Shown in pieces: positions 1-9,639 of a stretch of DNA of 64,000 nucleotides. This stretch comes from Sinorhizobium garamanticum (GTDB lineage: Bacteria; Pseudomonadota; Alphaproteobacteria; Rhizobiales; Rhizobiaceae). Under the pieces are notes generated by a model, which did not search any database, was not told the DNA's origin, and saw only the letters and a list, made by a program, of their open reading frames with translations. Made by a program: the position numbers and the translations under genes. The first letter of the stretch is position 1; each line of letters begins with the position of its first letter. The DNA lies in contig NZ_CP120373.1 in the NCBI RefSeq assembly GCF_029892065.1, forward strand, positions 1,873,501-1,937,500, given 5' to 3'.

Positions 1-2112
1 GGCCTCGCCGAAATCGGCTTTCCGGCGGCCGAGATCGAACAACTCATGCCGTTCTTCTTTCATATTCTCGGCATCGGCGACCGCGACGGGACGCTGCAGC
101 ACGTCGCGCCCGAACAGGTTCGGCGGCAGCTGTTCTCCGCGATCCGCAGCATTGTCGAGCGGCGGCTCGACCGGGCGCCGCTTCTCCTCGTCATCGAGGA
201 CCTGCACTGGGCGGACTCGGCTTCGCTCGAGGCGCTCCGCTTCGTGCTCGACAGGCTGGATCGCCGGCCGTTGATGCTCTTGACGACGCAGCGCCCGGAT
301 GCCGGTTCTGACAGGCTGGCGCCCGGCCGCACCAGCCTCACCGCCTTGCGCCTTGGTCCATTGTCCGCCGCCGATGGGCAGCACCTTCTGTCGGCCTTCT
401 TCGGAAAAGGTCGCCTGCCTAACGAACTTTGTGAGCGGATCCTGCGTCGGGCCGGCGGCAACCCGCTGTTCGTCGAGGAGATCATTCGCAGCCTGATCGA
501 TCTGGAAACCCTCAGGCGCGACGGTTCCCATTGGCGCGTGGCCGGCGGTGAAGCGACGGTCGACATCCCCATCGGCATCGAAGCGATGCTGCTCGCAAGA
601 ATCGACCGGTTGCCGCAGGAGGTGCGCCACCTAGTCCACTGTGCCGCGGTCATAGGCCCGAGTTTTGACGCTCACCTGCTCAAGACAATCGCCGTCGCGT
701 CGACCGATGTGGACCGCGGCCTGGAACTGCTTTGCGACACGGAAATCATAGAGGAGGCGGGGAGCGAGCGATCGTCGCAATCCTACCGTTTCATGCAGTC
801 GCTGCTTCACGAGGCGGTCTATAACAACCTGCTCGTGAAGCGTCGCACGGAAATTCACGCGGCCATCGCCGAGACGCTCGAGCGGCGCTACGGCGAGAAC
901 CCGCAGCGGTTCGAGGAGTTGGCGCTGCTCGGCCACCATTTCAGCCAGTCGGCGGACCGGATCAAGGGCGCACGTTACCTCATGGCGGCCGGCGATCGAG
1001 CGCGCCAGCTCTGTGCCAACGAGGATGCCATCCGCTACTACCGGCAGGCCATGACAGCCCTTGCGGCCTTGGGTGAACAAAGGCCTGAATGGTTCGTCGC
1101 CCGCGAACGCGTCGCGGATCTCCTGGGGCCGACCGGGGAGCGCGCCGCCGCGGAGGAGCATTATCGCGCGCTGCTCGGCTGCGAGCGGGTCTCGACCGAT
1201 CCGGTTGCCTCCGCCCGGATCCTTCGCAAGCTCGGCCATCTCCTCTGGGAGGCGGGCAACCGCGAGCAGGCGCAAGCGAATTTCAGCGATGCGGCGGCCC
1301 TCCTCGCAAGCGCGGATGCGCCTGTGGAGAGCGCTTCCCTTCTGCAGGAGCGCGGACATCTCGCTTTTCGTATGGGCGACTATCTTGCCGCGTCGGAATG
1401 GGCGGATGACGCGTTGAGCCGGGTCAGAGATTTGGCGCGAGACGCCGGTGACGAGGCGCGTCGCGAGGCAGCTTTGGTTACGGCCGAGGCGTTGAATACC
1501 AAGGGTGTGGCGCTGGCGCGGCGTGGCCGCAGGCGCGAAGCGATCGCTGCGGTGGAGGAGAGTGTTGCCGTTGCCGAGGCGGCTACGCTTATGCAGGCGG
1601 CCTGCCGCGGATACACCAATCTCGGCGTGCTCTACACGATCGTCGATCCGAAACTCGCGATCGATGTTTGCCGACGCGGCCTCGATATGGCGCGGCGCAT
1701 CGGCGATCTCGGCTTTCAGGCGCGGCTGCTCGCCAACCTGGCCGTGGCCTACTGCACCTTCACCGACCGCTGCGCCGGCGACGGCGTGCCGGCCGCCGAG
1801 AAGGCGATCGAAATCGACCGCGCTCTCGACCAGCGCGACCATCTGCCGGTTTCGTTGCTTGTGCTCGGGCAGATTTACCAGTGCCACGACCGCCCGCACG
1901 ACGCGCGTCGGCTCTATGGTGAGGCGCTCGATGTCGCCGCCGAAACGGGCGAAGCGCAGGTGCTGTTTCCGTGCTATGATGGCCTTGGAGCGCTCTGCCT
2001 TGATGCGGGAGATCTGGAGGCGGCCGAGCGCTATTTTACACTGGCCCGAGACATCTGCGCGCGTCACGATCTTGATCCTGAAGCATTGATGATACTGCCG
2101 TTTCTCGACTAG
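1..2112 (+). CDS. C-terminal part of AAA ATPase/TPR protein (cyclase- or regulator-type), cut by window edge
   Basis: The frame is open from the first base, so the start lies outside the window; 703 codons are visible. Around codons 61-72 the stretch LLLVIEDLHWAD is the Walker B of an AAA_16/MalT-type ATPase; the matching Walker A must lie upstream. From about codon 330 to the end the protein is helical, Ala/Glu-rich and repetitive, as in a tetratricopeptide array. In rhizobia this ATPase-TPR half is usually the tail of a class III adenylate/guanylate cyclase, sometimes of a LuxR-like regulator. The deciding N-terminal domain is not visible, so the activity stays open. A RIME repeat follows about 100 bp after the stop. 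Confidence 0.85.
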   Translation, partial: GLAEIGFPAAEIEQLMPFFFHILGIGDRDGTLQHVAPEQVRRQLFSAIRSIVERRLDRAPLLLVIEDLHWADSASLEALRFVLDRLDRRPLMLLTTQRPDAGSDRLAPGRTSLTALRLGPLSAADGQHLLSAFFGKGRLPNELCERILRRAGGNPLFVEEIIRSLIDLETLRRDGSHWRVAGGEATVDIPIGIEAMLLARIDRLPQEVRHLVHCAAVIGPSFDAHLLKTIAVASTDVDRGLELLCDTEIIEEAGSERSSQSYRFMQSLLHEAVYNNLLVKRRTEIHAAIAETLERRYGENPQRFEELALLGHHFSQSADRIKGARYLMAAGDRARQLCANEDAIRYYRQAMTALAALGEQRPEWFVARERVADLLGPTGERAAAEEHYRALLGCERVSTDPVASARILRKLGHLLWEAGNREQAQANFSDAAALLASADAPVESASLLQERGHLAFRMGDYLAASEWADDALSRVRDLARDAGDEARREAALVTAEALNTKGVALARRGRRREAIAAVEESVAVAEAATLMQAACRGYTNLGVLYTIVDPKLAIDVCRRGLDMARRIGDLGFQARLLANLAVAYCTFTDRCAGDGVPAAEKAIEIDRALDQRDHLPVSLLVLGQIYQCHDRPHDARRLYGEALDVAAETGEAQVLFPCYDGLGALCLDAGDLEAAERYFTLARDICARHDLDPEALMILPFLD

Positions 2113-2211
2113 ATCGTTTGCTACGGTGAAACGACCTAACTCTGTGAAATGAAGCAATTCCGGACGGGAAATCGCGCTTCGATCGCTGCAAAGATGTGGG
2201 GCTGGACCGCT

Positions 2212-2315
2212 ACTGCATGTTTCCTCAAATCGTAGCCGATTTAAGGAAAAAACATGCAGCAATTCAAAGTGTTACAGCGTCGTTTGTGCGTCTGATAAGA
2301 CGCGCGGCGCTGTAG
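2212..2315 (-). repeat. RIME-type intergenic mosaic repeat, full copy (copy 1)
   Basis: Consensus read from the copies in this window: module 1 is a hairpin starting CTACAGCGCCG(C/T)GCGTC and ending in ACGCTGTAG; then the linker CACTTTGAATTGCTGCATG; then module 2, a hairpin built on CCTTAAATCG/CGATTTAAGG and closed by ATGCAG. Here it is inverted, module 2 first. The CTGTAG end lies directly before the GGGAGGAG ribosome-binding site of the next gene. The size and two-palindrome layout match the RIME1 elements described in rhizobia. Confidence 0.85.
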
Positions 2316-2330
2316 CGGGAGGAGAGCATC

Positions 2331-3011
2331 ATGGTGGAATATCGCAGCACGGGGCCATTGCAGCCGGGCGATCGCGCGCCGAATGTCGTACTCGACGCGA
2401 TCACGCGGGAAGGCAAGATCGCCATTGACGATTTTCGTGGTCACAAGCCGGTTTTGGTGGGCCTCTTTCGGGGCCTGCATTGTCCGTTTTGCCGCCGGCA
2501 CATCGCCGCCATGGCGCAGCTCAAGGGTGCGCTAAACGAAAAGGGCGTCGAAAGCCTGACTGTCGTGAATACACCGATCGAGCGGGCACGGCTCTACTTC
2601 CGCTACCATCCCCTGCCGAACCTTCTCGCCGCGGCCGATCCGGAACGGATTTCGCACCGTGCCTTCGGTCTGCCCAACCTGGAGTTCACCGAAAACGAGG
2701 ATGATTGGCCGCATAAGCTCGGAATGCCGACCGTCACGGCGATGCGCATCGACATGCCCGGCGAATTGCCGGAGCCGATGAACCCGATTGTTGCCTCGGA
2801 ATACCTCGACAAGACAGATGGCTACGAGATCACGGATGACGATAACCGGATGATAGCAACCGGGATGGGTCAGCTCATAGGACAATTCTTGCTCGACAGG
2901 GACGGGGTGGTGCGCTGGTGTTTCACCGAAGCCGCTCCGGACGGCCGTAACATGTTCCGGGCTCCGGCGCCCGACGAGGTGATGTCGGCGGCATCGCAGG
3001 TGGCGCACTGA
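2331..3011 (+). CDS. AhpC/TSA-family peroxiredoxin-like protein
   Basis: A 226-residue cytosolic protein with a thioredoxin fold. The N-terminal part (about 10-60) carries the AhpC/TSA pattern, with a redox motif CPFC at residues 51-54 in the context FRGLHCPFCRRH. A CxxC here suggests thiol-disulfide or peroxide chemistry, but the substrate is unknown. No signal peptide is seen. The ATG is preceded by GGGAGGAG, which fixes the start. That ribosome-binding site touches the end of the upstream RIME repeat, so the leader probably carries the repeat hairpin. The gene stands alone, convergent with the sugar operon; hairpins at 3021-3100 probably end its transcript. Confidence 0.85.
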   Translation: MVEYRSTGPLQPGDRAPNVVLDAITREGKIAIDDFRGHKPVLVGLFRGLHCPFCRRHIAAMAQLKGALNEKGVESLTVVNTPIERARLYFRYHPLPNLLAAADPERISHRAFGLPNLEFTENEDDWPHKLGMPTVTAMRIDMPGELPEPMNPIVASEYLDKTDGYEITDDDNRMIATGMGQLIGQFLLDRDGVVRWCFTEAAPDGRNMFRAPAPDEVMSAASQVAH

Positions 3012-3020
3012 CAGCCCATT

Positions 3021-3100
3021 CGGAGCCCTTGCTCCGGTCAACGAATCCACCGCTTCGCCGAAACGGTGGATCCGGGACGACTCCGGATTTGCCTCTTTTT
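3021..3100 (+). terminator. Cluster of hairpins ending in a T-rich tract
   Basis: Three inverted repeats lie in a row in the convergent gap: CGGAGC/GCTCCG near 3021-3036, ATCCACCG/CGGTGGAT at 3045-3052 and 3064-3071, and ATCCGG/CCGGAT at 3070-3088. The last is followed by TTGCCTCTTTTT. The last two share bases and cannot form together. The T-tract suits the plus-strand peroxiredoxin transcript. Confidence 0.6.
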
Positions 3101-3125
3101 CAGGCCCCGATTAGGCGCGCGGCGC

Positions 3126-4388
3126 TCAAGGCGCGGCTTTCATCAGCCACATATAGGCGGCAGCCGTCCACGAGAAACCCAGGCCGCCGCAGCCCTCTCC
3201 GGTCACCGGGTCGAAATATTCGGCGAAACCCTCCGTTTCGATCGCCATAATCGTCGACTTCCTAAGCTCTTCCGCCGCTTCCGGACGGCCGTTGCGCCTC
3301 AGCCCGTCGATCAGCAGCCAGTTGATGATGGCCCAGGCGGGGCCGCGCCAGTAGCGCTTCGGCTCCCAGCTCGCGATGCCTGGTTTTGTGGTCGGGAAAG
3401 CAACCTTGAGACCCTTCGACCATGCCTTCATCTCGGTCACCAGCGCGTCGGTGATCCCGGTGTCCAGGTCGAGCGAAAGGAGAGGGATGAAACCCGCCTG
3501 TGTCGCGGCTTCTACGTCGTCGCCCGAGATCAGGTCGCGGGAAACGAAGCGCGACAGCTTCGGCCGCCACTGAGCCAGGATGGCCTTGCGGGTGCGGTCG
3601 TTGAGGGCGGCGATCTCGGCCGCGTCTTCCGTCCTGCCGAACAAGCTGGCGAGATGTTCTAGGTCTTCGCCGGCTTTCAGCAGGATCGCCGTCGTCTGGA
3701 TTTCGGCGACCTTGAACGGCGCTTTCTCCCATTGCTTTGCCGGGTCCCAGCCGCAGGCGGCATAGACGTCGACCAGATGGATGAAGCGCTTGTAGTCATC
3801 ATCGCGCGGACGCATTTCAGCGTTCACATGGCCGATATCCTTGCGAACCACAGGCGTTTGCGTGGTAGTCGGTACGCGAGCGAGCGCGATGTCCCAGGCC
3901 GGCGAGTTGTCGCTTCCACTTTCCCAGGGATGAAGCAGCGCCACGAGGCCGGTGCCCTCCGGATCGCGAGCCTTGTACCACCAGCGGTGCCATTTCAGCG
4001 CCGCCTCGTAGAGCGGCAGGGTGCGTGCTTCAGCTTGCGTGCCTGCAGCCTCGTAGAGCTTGCGCAGCGCAATGGCGAACACCGGCGGCTGGGTGATGCC
4101 GGATGTCGGGATCGTATGTTTCGTGCGCCAGACGCTCGGGCCGGGAAAGTAGGTATCGCTCGGCTGGTGGAAGACGATGTGCGGAATCATGCCGTCGGCC
4201 CACTGGCCCTCGACCAGGCGCTCCAACTCACGGTAGGCGCGGTCGGTGTCGTAGAGCGCGAAGCCCATGGCGACGAAGGCGGAATCCCAGTTCCACTGGA
4301 AGGGATAGAGCCGGTCGGTTGGCACGGTATAACCGCCGCGGTCGTTGGCGACGAGAATCCGCTTGGCCTGGTCGATATGCATGTTCAT
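3126..4388 (-). CDS. MGH1-like (GH63-related) glycoside hydrolase
   Basis: 420 residues with no signal peptide, so cytosolic. Motifs of the (alpha/alpha)6-barrel hydrolases related to GH63 and mannosylglycerate/glucosylglycerate hydrolases are visible: WNWDSAF at 32-38, EPKRYWRGPAW in the second half, and FDPVTGEGCGGLGFSW near the C terminus. Related enzymes release glucose or mannose from small alpha-glycosides. The ATG has GGAG eight bases upstream. It is the last gene of the LacI-ABC operon, 18 bp after the ATPase stop, so it probably degrades whatever the transporter brings in. The exact substrate cannot be read from sequence; a glycosylglycerate, a trehalose-like sugar or another alpha-glucoside are all possible. 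Confidence 0.85.
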   Translation of the reverse strand: MNMHIDQAKRILVANDRGGYTVPTDRLYPFQWNWDSAFVAMGFALYDTDRAYRELERLVEGQWADGMIPHIVFHQPSDTYFPGPSVWRTKHTIPTSGITQPPVFAIALRKLYEAAGTQAEARTLPLYEAALKWHRWWYKARDPEGTGLVALLHPWESGSDNSPAWDIALARVPTTTQTPVVRKDIGHVNAEMRPRDDDYKRFIHLVDVYAACGWDPAKQWEKAPFKVAEIQTTAILLKAGEDLEHLASLFGRTEDAAEIAALNDRTRKAILAQWRPKLSRFVSRDLISGDDVEAATQAGFIPLLSLDLDTGITDALVTEMKAWSKGLKVAFPTTKPGIASWEPKRYWRGPAWAIINWLLIDGLRRNGRPEAAEELRKSTIMAIETEGFAEYFDPVTGEGCGGLGFSWTAAAYMWLMKAAP

Positions 4389-4406
4389 GCCGGGTACTCC
4401 AAATTG

Positions 4407-5465
<1,059 letters not shown>

Positions 5466-5478
5466 GGATATGGTCCCG

Positions 5479-6324
5479 TTACTTGGAGGAAATGCCCCAG
5501 ATCGCGAAGAGATAGCGCCTCACCGCGAAAATGAAGACAACCGAGGGAAGGATGAGCATCAGGCCGCCGGCGAAGCGGTAGTGCATCGGGCTTTCGGACA
5601 GGACCGTCAGCAGATAGGCCGTCAGCGTGCGGTTGCGAACCGTCAGCACCGAGGCCGCGAACACCTCGTTCCAGGAGATGACGAAGGCGAAGACTGCCGT
5701 TGCGACGATACCGGGCAGCGCCAGCGGCGCAACGATCTTGAAGAAGGCCTGGGCGCGGGTGCAGCCGAACACCCAGGCAGCCTCTTCCAGTTCCCTCGGC
5801 ACACCCATGAAGATGCCCTGCGTCACGAGTGCGGCAAACGGCAAGGCGAGCACGGTGTGGATGAGACCGACGCCGATGATCGTGTCGTAGAGGCCGAGCT
5901 TGATGAAGGAAACGGTGAGGGGCAGGGCCAGGATCGCCAGCGGGAACGCGCGGGTAAGCAGCACCAACAAGCGGTAGCTGTCCTTGCCATGGAAGTTGTA
6001 GCGCGCGAGCGCGTAGCCGGCCGGTGCGCCGAGCAGGATGGAAAGCGCCACGGTGATCCCGGCCGCCCCCAGCGAATTCAGGAAGGACTGCAGCACGCCC
6101 TCTGTTCTGAGAAACAGGATGAAGGGGTCAAGCGAGACACCGGTCGGCAGACCGGTCTTCGGCCATTGATAAACCCCTTGACGGCCGCCGAGCGCGCCGA
6201 GGGCCACAAGGTAAATCGGTACCAGGACCCAGGCGCAGAGCGCTGCTATACCGCTCCAAAGGAGCCAGCGGCGGGAGGATATGAAGCCTGCGGGGCTCGC
6301 TTTGCTCTTGGTTTGCGCACTCAT
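5479..6324 (-). CDS. Sugar ABC transporter permease (MalG type)
   Basis: 281 residues, with about six hydrophobic segments and the EAA-type loop ELEEAAWVFGCTRAQAF that docks the ATPase. The start chosen is the ATG at 6324 (MSAQTKSK), which overlaps the stop of the preceding permease in an ATGA. The frame is open further upstream, but that would run deep into the other permease gene. It forms the inner-membrane channel with the MalF-type partner. The positively charged N terminus followed by a hydrophobic helix is typical of MalG-like subunits. Confidence 0.93.
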   Translation of the reverse strand: MSAQTKSKASPAGFISSRRWLLWSGIAALCAWVLVPIYLVALGALGGRQGVYQWPKTGLPTGVSLDPFILFLRTEGVLQSFLNSLGAAGITVALSILLGAPAGYALARYNFHGKDSYRLLVLLTRAFPLAILALPLTVSFIKLGLYDTIIGVGLIHTVLALPFAALVTQGIFMGVPRELEEAAWVFGCTRAQAFFKIVAPLALPGIVATAVFAFVISWNEVFAASVLTVRNRTLTAYLLTVLSESPMHYRFAGGLMLILPSVVFIFAVRRYLFAIWGISSK

Positions 6325-7172
6325 GGCAGGCGCTCCGGATCGACCTTTATGGCTTTCAGATAGATCAGCGTGGCAGCGAGCGAGATGATCATGATCAGCA
6401 CGGCATAGGCCGCCGCGACGCCATAGTTCTGGTTCTGGTTCTGCCAATTGTAGGCCTCGCCGACGAGGACCGGGAAATTGCGCCCGCCGAGCGCATAGAC
6501 GACCGCGAAGACCTCGAAGGCGAGCACTGTGCGCAGGATGAGCGCCGACTGCAGCGCCGGCCTGATGAGCGGCAGTGTAATGCGCCAGAAGCGCGTCCAG
6601 GGCCCGGCGCCGAAGATTTCGGCGGCCTCCTTGAACTCCCTCGGCACCTGGTTGAGGCCGGCGACGATGATGACCATGACAATCGCCGTGCCGCGCCAGA
6701 TCTCGGCGACCGCGATGGCAAAGAAGAGCGCCACAGGCGTCTGGTACGAGAGCCAGCTCGCCTGCCGTTCGAGGATGCCAAGCCCCAGGAGCAGCGAGTT
6801 GAAATAGCCGCTGTTCTGCAGGATCGACAGCCAGACGAGACCGGCGGCGAGATCCGAGATACCGAGCGGGATTGTCCAGACCCAGAGAATGGTCTCGCGG
6901 CCGCGGCCGACCTTGGCGACCATCGTGCCCATGACAAGCGCTATGGCGAGCTGAACCGGCACGACTGCAATGGTCAGAAGGAAGGTATTCTTGATCGAGC
7001 GGGCGAAGTTGATGTCGGCCATCATGCGCTGGGCATTCGCCGGCGATGGCACGCCATTGTCCGAGAACGCCAGCCAGATCGTCTGCAAGAGCGGCACGAT
7101 AAATAGCAGCGCCAGGAAGGCAACAGACGGCAAGATCAGCAAATACGGGATCCAGGATCGGTTTTTGGTCAT
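6321..7172 (-). CDS. Sugar ABC transporter permease (MalF type)
   Basis: 283 residues with a short charged N terminus (MTKNRSW) and about six transmembrane helices. The cytosolic EAA loop is present as EFKEAAEIFGAGPWTRF. It belongs to the CUT1 binding-protein-dependent permeases and pairs with the overlapping downstream permease. Both genes share an ATGA overlap, which implies translational coupling. It lies 67 bp after the binding-protein gene; that gap holds a strong hairpin, so permease message is probably less abundant than binding-protein message, as in mal operons. Confidence 0.93.
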   Translation of the reverse strand: MTKNRSWIPYLLILPSVAFLALLFIVPLLQTIWLAFSDNGVPSPANAQRMMADINFARSIKNTFLLTIAVVPVQLAIALVMGTMVAKVGRGRETILWVWTIPLGISDLAAGLVWLSILQNSGYFNSLLLGLGILERQASWLSYQTPVALFFAIAVAEIWRGTAIVMVIIVAGLNQVPREFKEAAEIFGAGPWTRFWRITLPLIRPALQSALILRTVLAFEVFAVVYALGGRNFPVLVGEAYNWQNQNQNYGVAAAYAVLIMIISLAATLIYLKAIKVDPERLP

Positions 7173-7200
7173 TGGGACCCGCCTCGGAGGTTTTCAGTGG

Positions 7201-7230
7201 GGATGCCCGGACAATCTGCCCGGGGCATCC
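7201..7230 (-). other. Intercistronic hairpin after the binding-protein gene
   Basis: Perfect 8-bp arms GGATGCCC (7201-7208) and GGGCATCC (7223-7230) with no T-tract, between the binding-protein stop and the first permease. Such stem-loops usually protect the 3' end of the binding-protein message or cause partial termination, which sets protein ratios in ABC operons. Confidence 0.6.
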
Positions 7231-7239
7231 GCTCGAGGA

Positions 7240-8514
7240 TTATTCGACCGGGCAGGGACCGTCGCTCTTGGCATCCGGTGCCCAGCACGATGCCTTGGTG
7301 TCAGTCATCAGTTTGGCCATGGTCTCGCCCTGCGCCTTAAGCACGTCGGCGATCGGCTCGTTCTGCAGCACGATGCGCTGGAAACTGTCCATGTAAACCT
7401 TGTTGAATTCGCCGCCCTTGTCGCCGAGGCCGACCGGCAGAAGCGAAATCAGCGCATCCTTGGAAGCCTGCGTGGTCGTCACCGCCGCGGCGAGCAGCGC
7501 GACGCCCGGATCCAGGTCTTCAGGCAGCTTTACGTTGAGCGTCGGGAAGAAGCCGACCCGCGATGCGGTGAGGAGCTGAACGTCCGGTGTTACAAGATGC
7601 TCGATGATCTTCGTGGCGCCATCCTTGTCCGGTGCGCCCTTCGGGATCGCGAGACCGGCGACGACCGGCATGTAACCGCGGCCCTTCGGGCCGGCCGGTG
7701 CGGGGAAGACGACGTAATCATCCGGAGCTGCGGAGATGGCGTTCTTCAGGCGCGCGACGTGATCCCAGGCGACCATGACCTCGCCGGCGGCCAGCGGCTC
7801 CTGCATGAAGTCGTAGTTGGTCGAGTTCGGATTCACATAGGCCCAGAGCGCCTTGAGCTTCTCCCAGCCAGCAGCCGCGTCTGCGCTCTGAAATGTGCGC
7901 ACCACGCCGCCGGTAAAGGACGGATAGAAATAGCCTTGGAAGTAACGTGCCATCAGGCCTTTCGGGCCGGCCGGGAAGCCGATCTGCGGCTGGCCGGTCG
8001 CCTCCTGCATCTTCTTGCCCCACTCGATGAGCTGGTCATAGGTGAGGGTATTCACGTCGGCACCGGAAGGCAGATATTGCAGGGCTTCCTTCTTGGCGGC
8101 CATCACATAGGTCGCCTGCATCCACGGGATGTATTGCTGGGTCGATTTGCCGAGCTTGCCGAGATCGAGCAGCGATTGCGGCATGCCGCCGGCCGCGAGC
8201 GTCTTGGCAAGATCGTCGAGCGGCTCGAGGGAATCCCTGTCGGCGAGCGGTGAAAGCTCACCATGCAGCGCACCGACGAGGCTGACCGTGCGGGTGCCGG
8301 CCTGTCGTTCCGCCTCCATGCGCACCGCGAACTGCGGCGGCTCTTCGACGACGTAGTCGACGTCGCCGACATCTTGCAGCAGTTCCTCGCGAACTACGGT
8401 CGCCTCTTCGATCGGACGAAGCTGAGTGGACACAAAAACCGTCTGGGCGAGCACCGGCGAGGCAAAAGCCAGCATGGTGGAGGCCACAATTCCGAATGAC
8501 ATCAGGCGTTTCAT
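7240..8514 (-). CDS. Sugar ABC transporter substrate-binding protein
   Basis: 424 residues. The N terminus MKRLMSFGIVASTMLAFASP followed by VLAQ is a Sec signal peptide with a likely cut after ALAQ-type VLAQ. The mature part has the extracellular solute-binding family 1 pattern, including IGFPAGPKGLMARYF and the conserved VAGLAIPKGAPDKDGATKII region. It captures the sugar in the periplasm and delivers it to the permeases. The start at 8514 is preceded by AAGGAGGAGAAG; the in-frame MKEEK just upstream is that ribosome-binding site itself, not protein. It is 40 bp downstream of the LacI gene with no visible promoter between them, so both are probably co-transcribed. Confidence 0.93.
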   Translation of the reverse strand: MKRLMSFGIVASTMLAFASPVLAQTVFVSTQLRPIEEATVVREELLQDVGDVDYVVEEPPQFAVRMEAERQAGTRTVSLVGALHGELSPLADRDSLEPLDDLAKTLAAGGMPQSLLDLGKLGKSTQQYIPWMQATYVMAAKKEALQYLPSGADVNTLTYDQLIEWGKKMQEATGQPQIGFPAGPKGLMARYFQGYFYPSFTGGVVRTFQSADAAAGWEKLKALWAYVNPNSTNYDFMQEPLAAGEVMVAWDHVARLKNAISAAPDDYVVFPAPAGPKGRGYMPVVAGLAIPKGAPDKDGATKIIEHLVTPDVQLLTASRVGFFPTLNVKLPEDLDPGVALLAAAVTTTQASKDALISLLPVGLGDKGGEFNKVYMDSFQRIVLQNEPIADVLKAQGETMAKLMTDTKASCWAPDAKSDGPCPVE

Positions 8515-8554
8515 CTTCTCCTCCTTCATTATTCTTGTTCGCAGTCGAATGCAG

Positions 8555-9565
8555 TTATGCCGCCACGCGCGGCCGGCGGTGGCTGTCGCGGTCGACGAAT
8601 TCGATTGCGTGCAACTCCTGGAGTTGCGCGGCCGGTTCGCCGGCGATGGCGCGAAGCAGCAGGGAGGCAAAGCTTGCGCCGAGGTTCTCGCCGGTCATGC
8701 GCATGGTCGAAAGCGATGGGCTCGTATAGGCGCCAATCGGCAGGTCGTCGTGGCCAATGATGCTGATGTGATCGCCGCCGTCGATCTCGCGCAATGCCCT
8801 GAGCGCGCCGATCGCCATTTCGTCCGTGGCGCAGACGAGCGCGGTCGGCCTCGACGGACGGCGCAGCAGCTCAAGAGCTGCGAGATATCCGCCCTGTTCG
8901 GTTGGCGCGCCCTCGGCGCAGAGGTCGGCTTCGAGGCCCGCATCGTCCATGGCCGCCTTCCAGCCCATGCGGCGCACATGCGCGAAGTAATATTCTTGCG
9001 GACCGGCGATATGGCCGATGCGGCGGTGGCCGGTCGCCTGGAAGCGCTGGGTCGCGGCGAGGAACCCGGCAAAGCCGTCGCCGTCGATATAGGGATGCGG
9101 CTCGAGACTTTCGGTGCGGCCGTTGGTGACGAAAGGAATGCCGCGCGACTGCAGGAATTCGACGCGCTCATCGCGCCGCTTGGTGCGCACCAGCAGCATG
9201 GCGTCAACACGGCGGCCATCGACAAAGCGGCGGCAGATTTCCACTTCGCTCTCACCGCGCGGAACGGGTGCGATGACGAGGTTCAGGCCTGCGCTCGCCA
9301 GATGTTCGGCGCAGCCGGAAAGCATGTCGAGGAAATGCGGCGGGCCGATATGACCAGGATCGGCCGGAAGCGTGACCGCGACCAATTCGGCGCGCTGCTT
9401 GCGAAGCCTGCGGGCGGACGCGTTCGGCCGGTAGCCTGCCTTCTCGGCGGCCTCGCGGACCCGCTCGCGGGTGGCCGCCGAGACGTCGGAATAGCCGTCG
9501 AGCGCGCGGGAAACCGTCGTGATCGACAGCCCAAGCGATTGCGCGAGCTGTTTCAGATTGGCCAA
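8555..9565 (-). CDS. LacI-family transcriptional regulator of the sugar operon
   Basis: About 336 residues. The N-terminal helix-turn-helix and hinge read LKQLAQSLGLSITTVSRALD and RERVREAAEKAGYRPNASAR, followed by a periplasmic-binding-protein-like sensor domain. I chose the TTG at 9565 (MANLKQ...) because AGGGAG lies eight bases upstream of it; the GTG at 9574 overlaps that ribosome-binding site and is less likely, though an annotation may use it. It is the first gene of the operon and sits directly below two perfect CCAAAACGTTTTGG palindromes, so it most likely represses its own operon until the imported sugar binds. Confidence 0.93.
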   Translation of the reverse strand: MANLKQLAQSLGLSITTVSRALDGYSDVSAATRERVREAAEKAGYRPNASARRLRKQRAELVAVTLPADPGHIGPPHFLDMLSGCAEHLASAGLNLVIAPVPRGESEVEICRRFVDGRRVDAMLLVRTKRRDERVEFLQSRGIPFVTNGRTESLEPHPYIDGDGFAGFLAATQRFQATGHRRIGHIAGPQEYYFAHVRRMGWKAAMDDAGLEADLCAEGAPTEQGGYLAALELLRRPSRPTALVCATDEMAIGALRALREIDGGDHISIIGHDDLPIGAYTSPSLSTMRMTGENLGASFASLLLRAIAGEPAAQLQELHAIEFVDRDSHRRPRVAA

Positions 9566-9587
9566 TGGTCTCACTCCCTACGGGAAA

Positions 9588-9616
9588 GAATTCTCCAAAA
9601 CGTTTTGGGAGTCAAG
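9588..9616 (-). promoter_or_regulatory. Predicted promoter of the lacI-ABC-hydrolase operon
   Basis: On the minus strand, CTTGAC (9616-9611) is followed after 17 bases by GAATTC (9593-9588), matching the rhizobial housekeeping pattern CTTGAC-N17-CTATAT at the -35 box. The -35 lies between the two LacI operators and the spacer holds one of them, so repressor binding would exclude RNA polymerase. Confidence 0.65.
9595..9608. promoter_or_regulatory. LacI-type operator O1
   Basis: A perfect 14-bp palindrome CCAAAACGTTTTGG with the central CG step typical of LacI/GalR operators. It fills the spacer between the predicted -35 and -10 boxes. Confidence 0.85.
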
Positions 9617-9630
9617 CCAAAACGTTTTGG
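9617..9630. promoter_or_regulatory. LacI-type operator O2
   Basis: A second identical CCAAAACGTTTTGG, centred 22 bp from O1, about two helical turns, so both dimers would sit on the same DNA face. It lies just upstream of the -35 box. Confidence 0.85.
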
Positions 9631-9639
9631 AATGGCGGA

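Noticed and set aside
631..2262. Open frame of about 540 codons on the minus strand
   Set aside because: It opposes the ATPase/TPR gene, reads through a RIME repeat, and has no motif.
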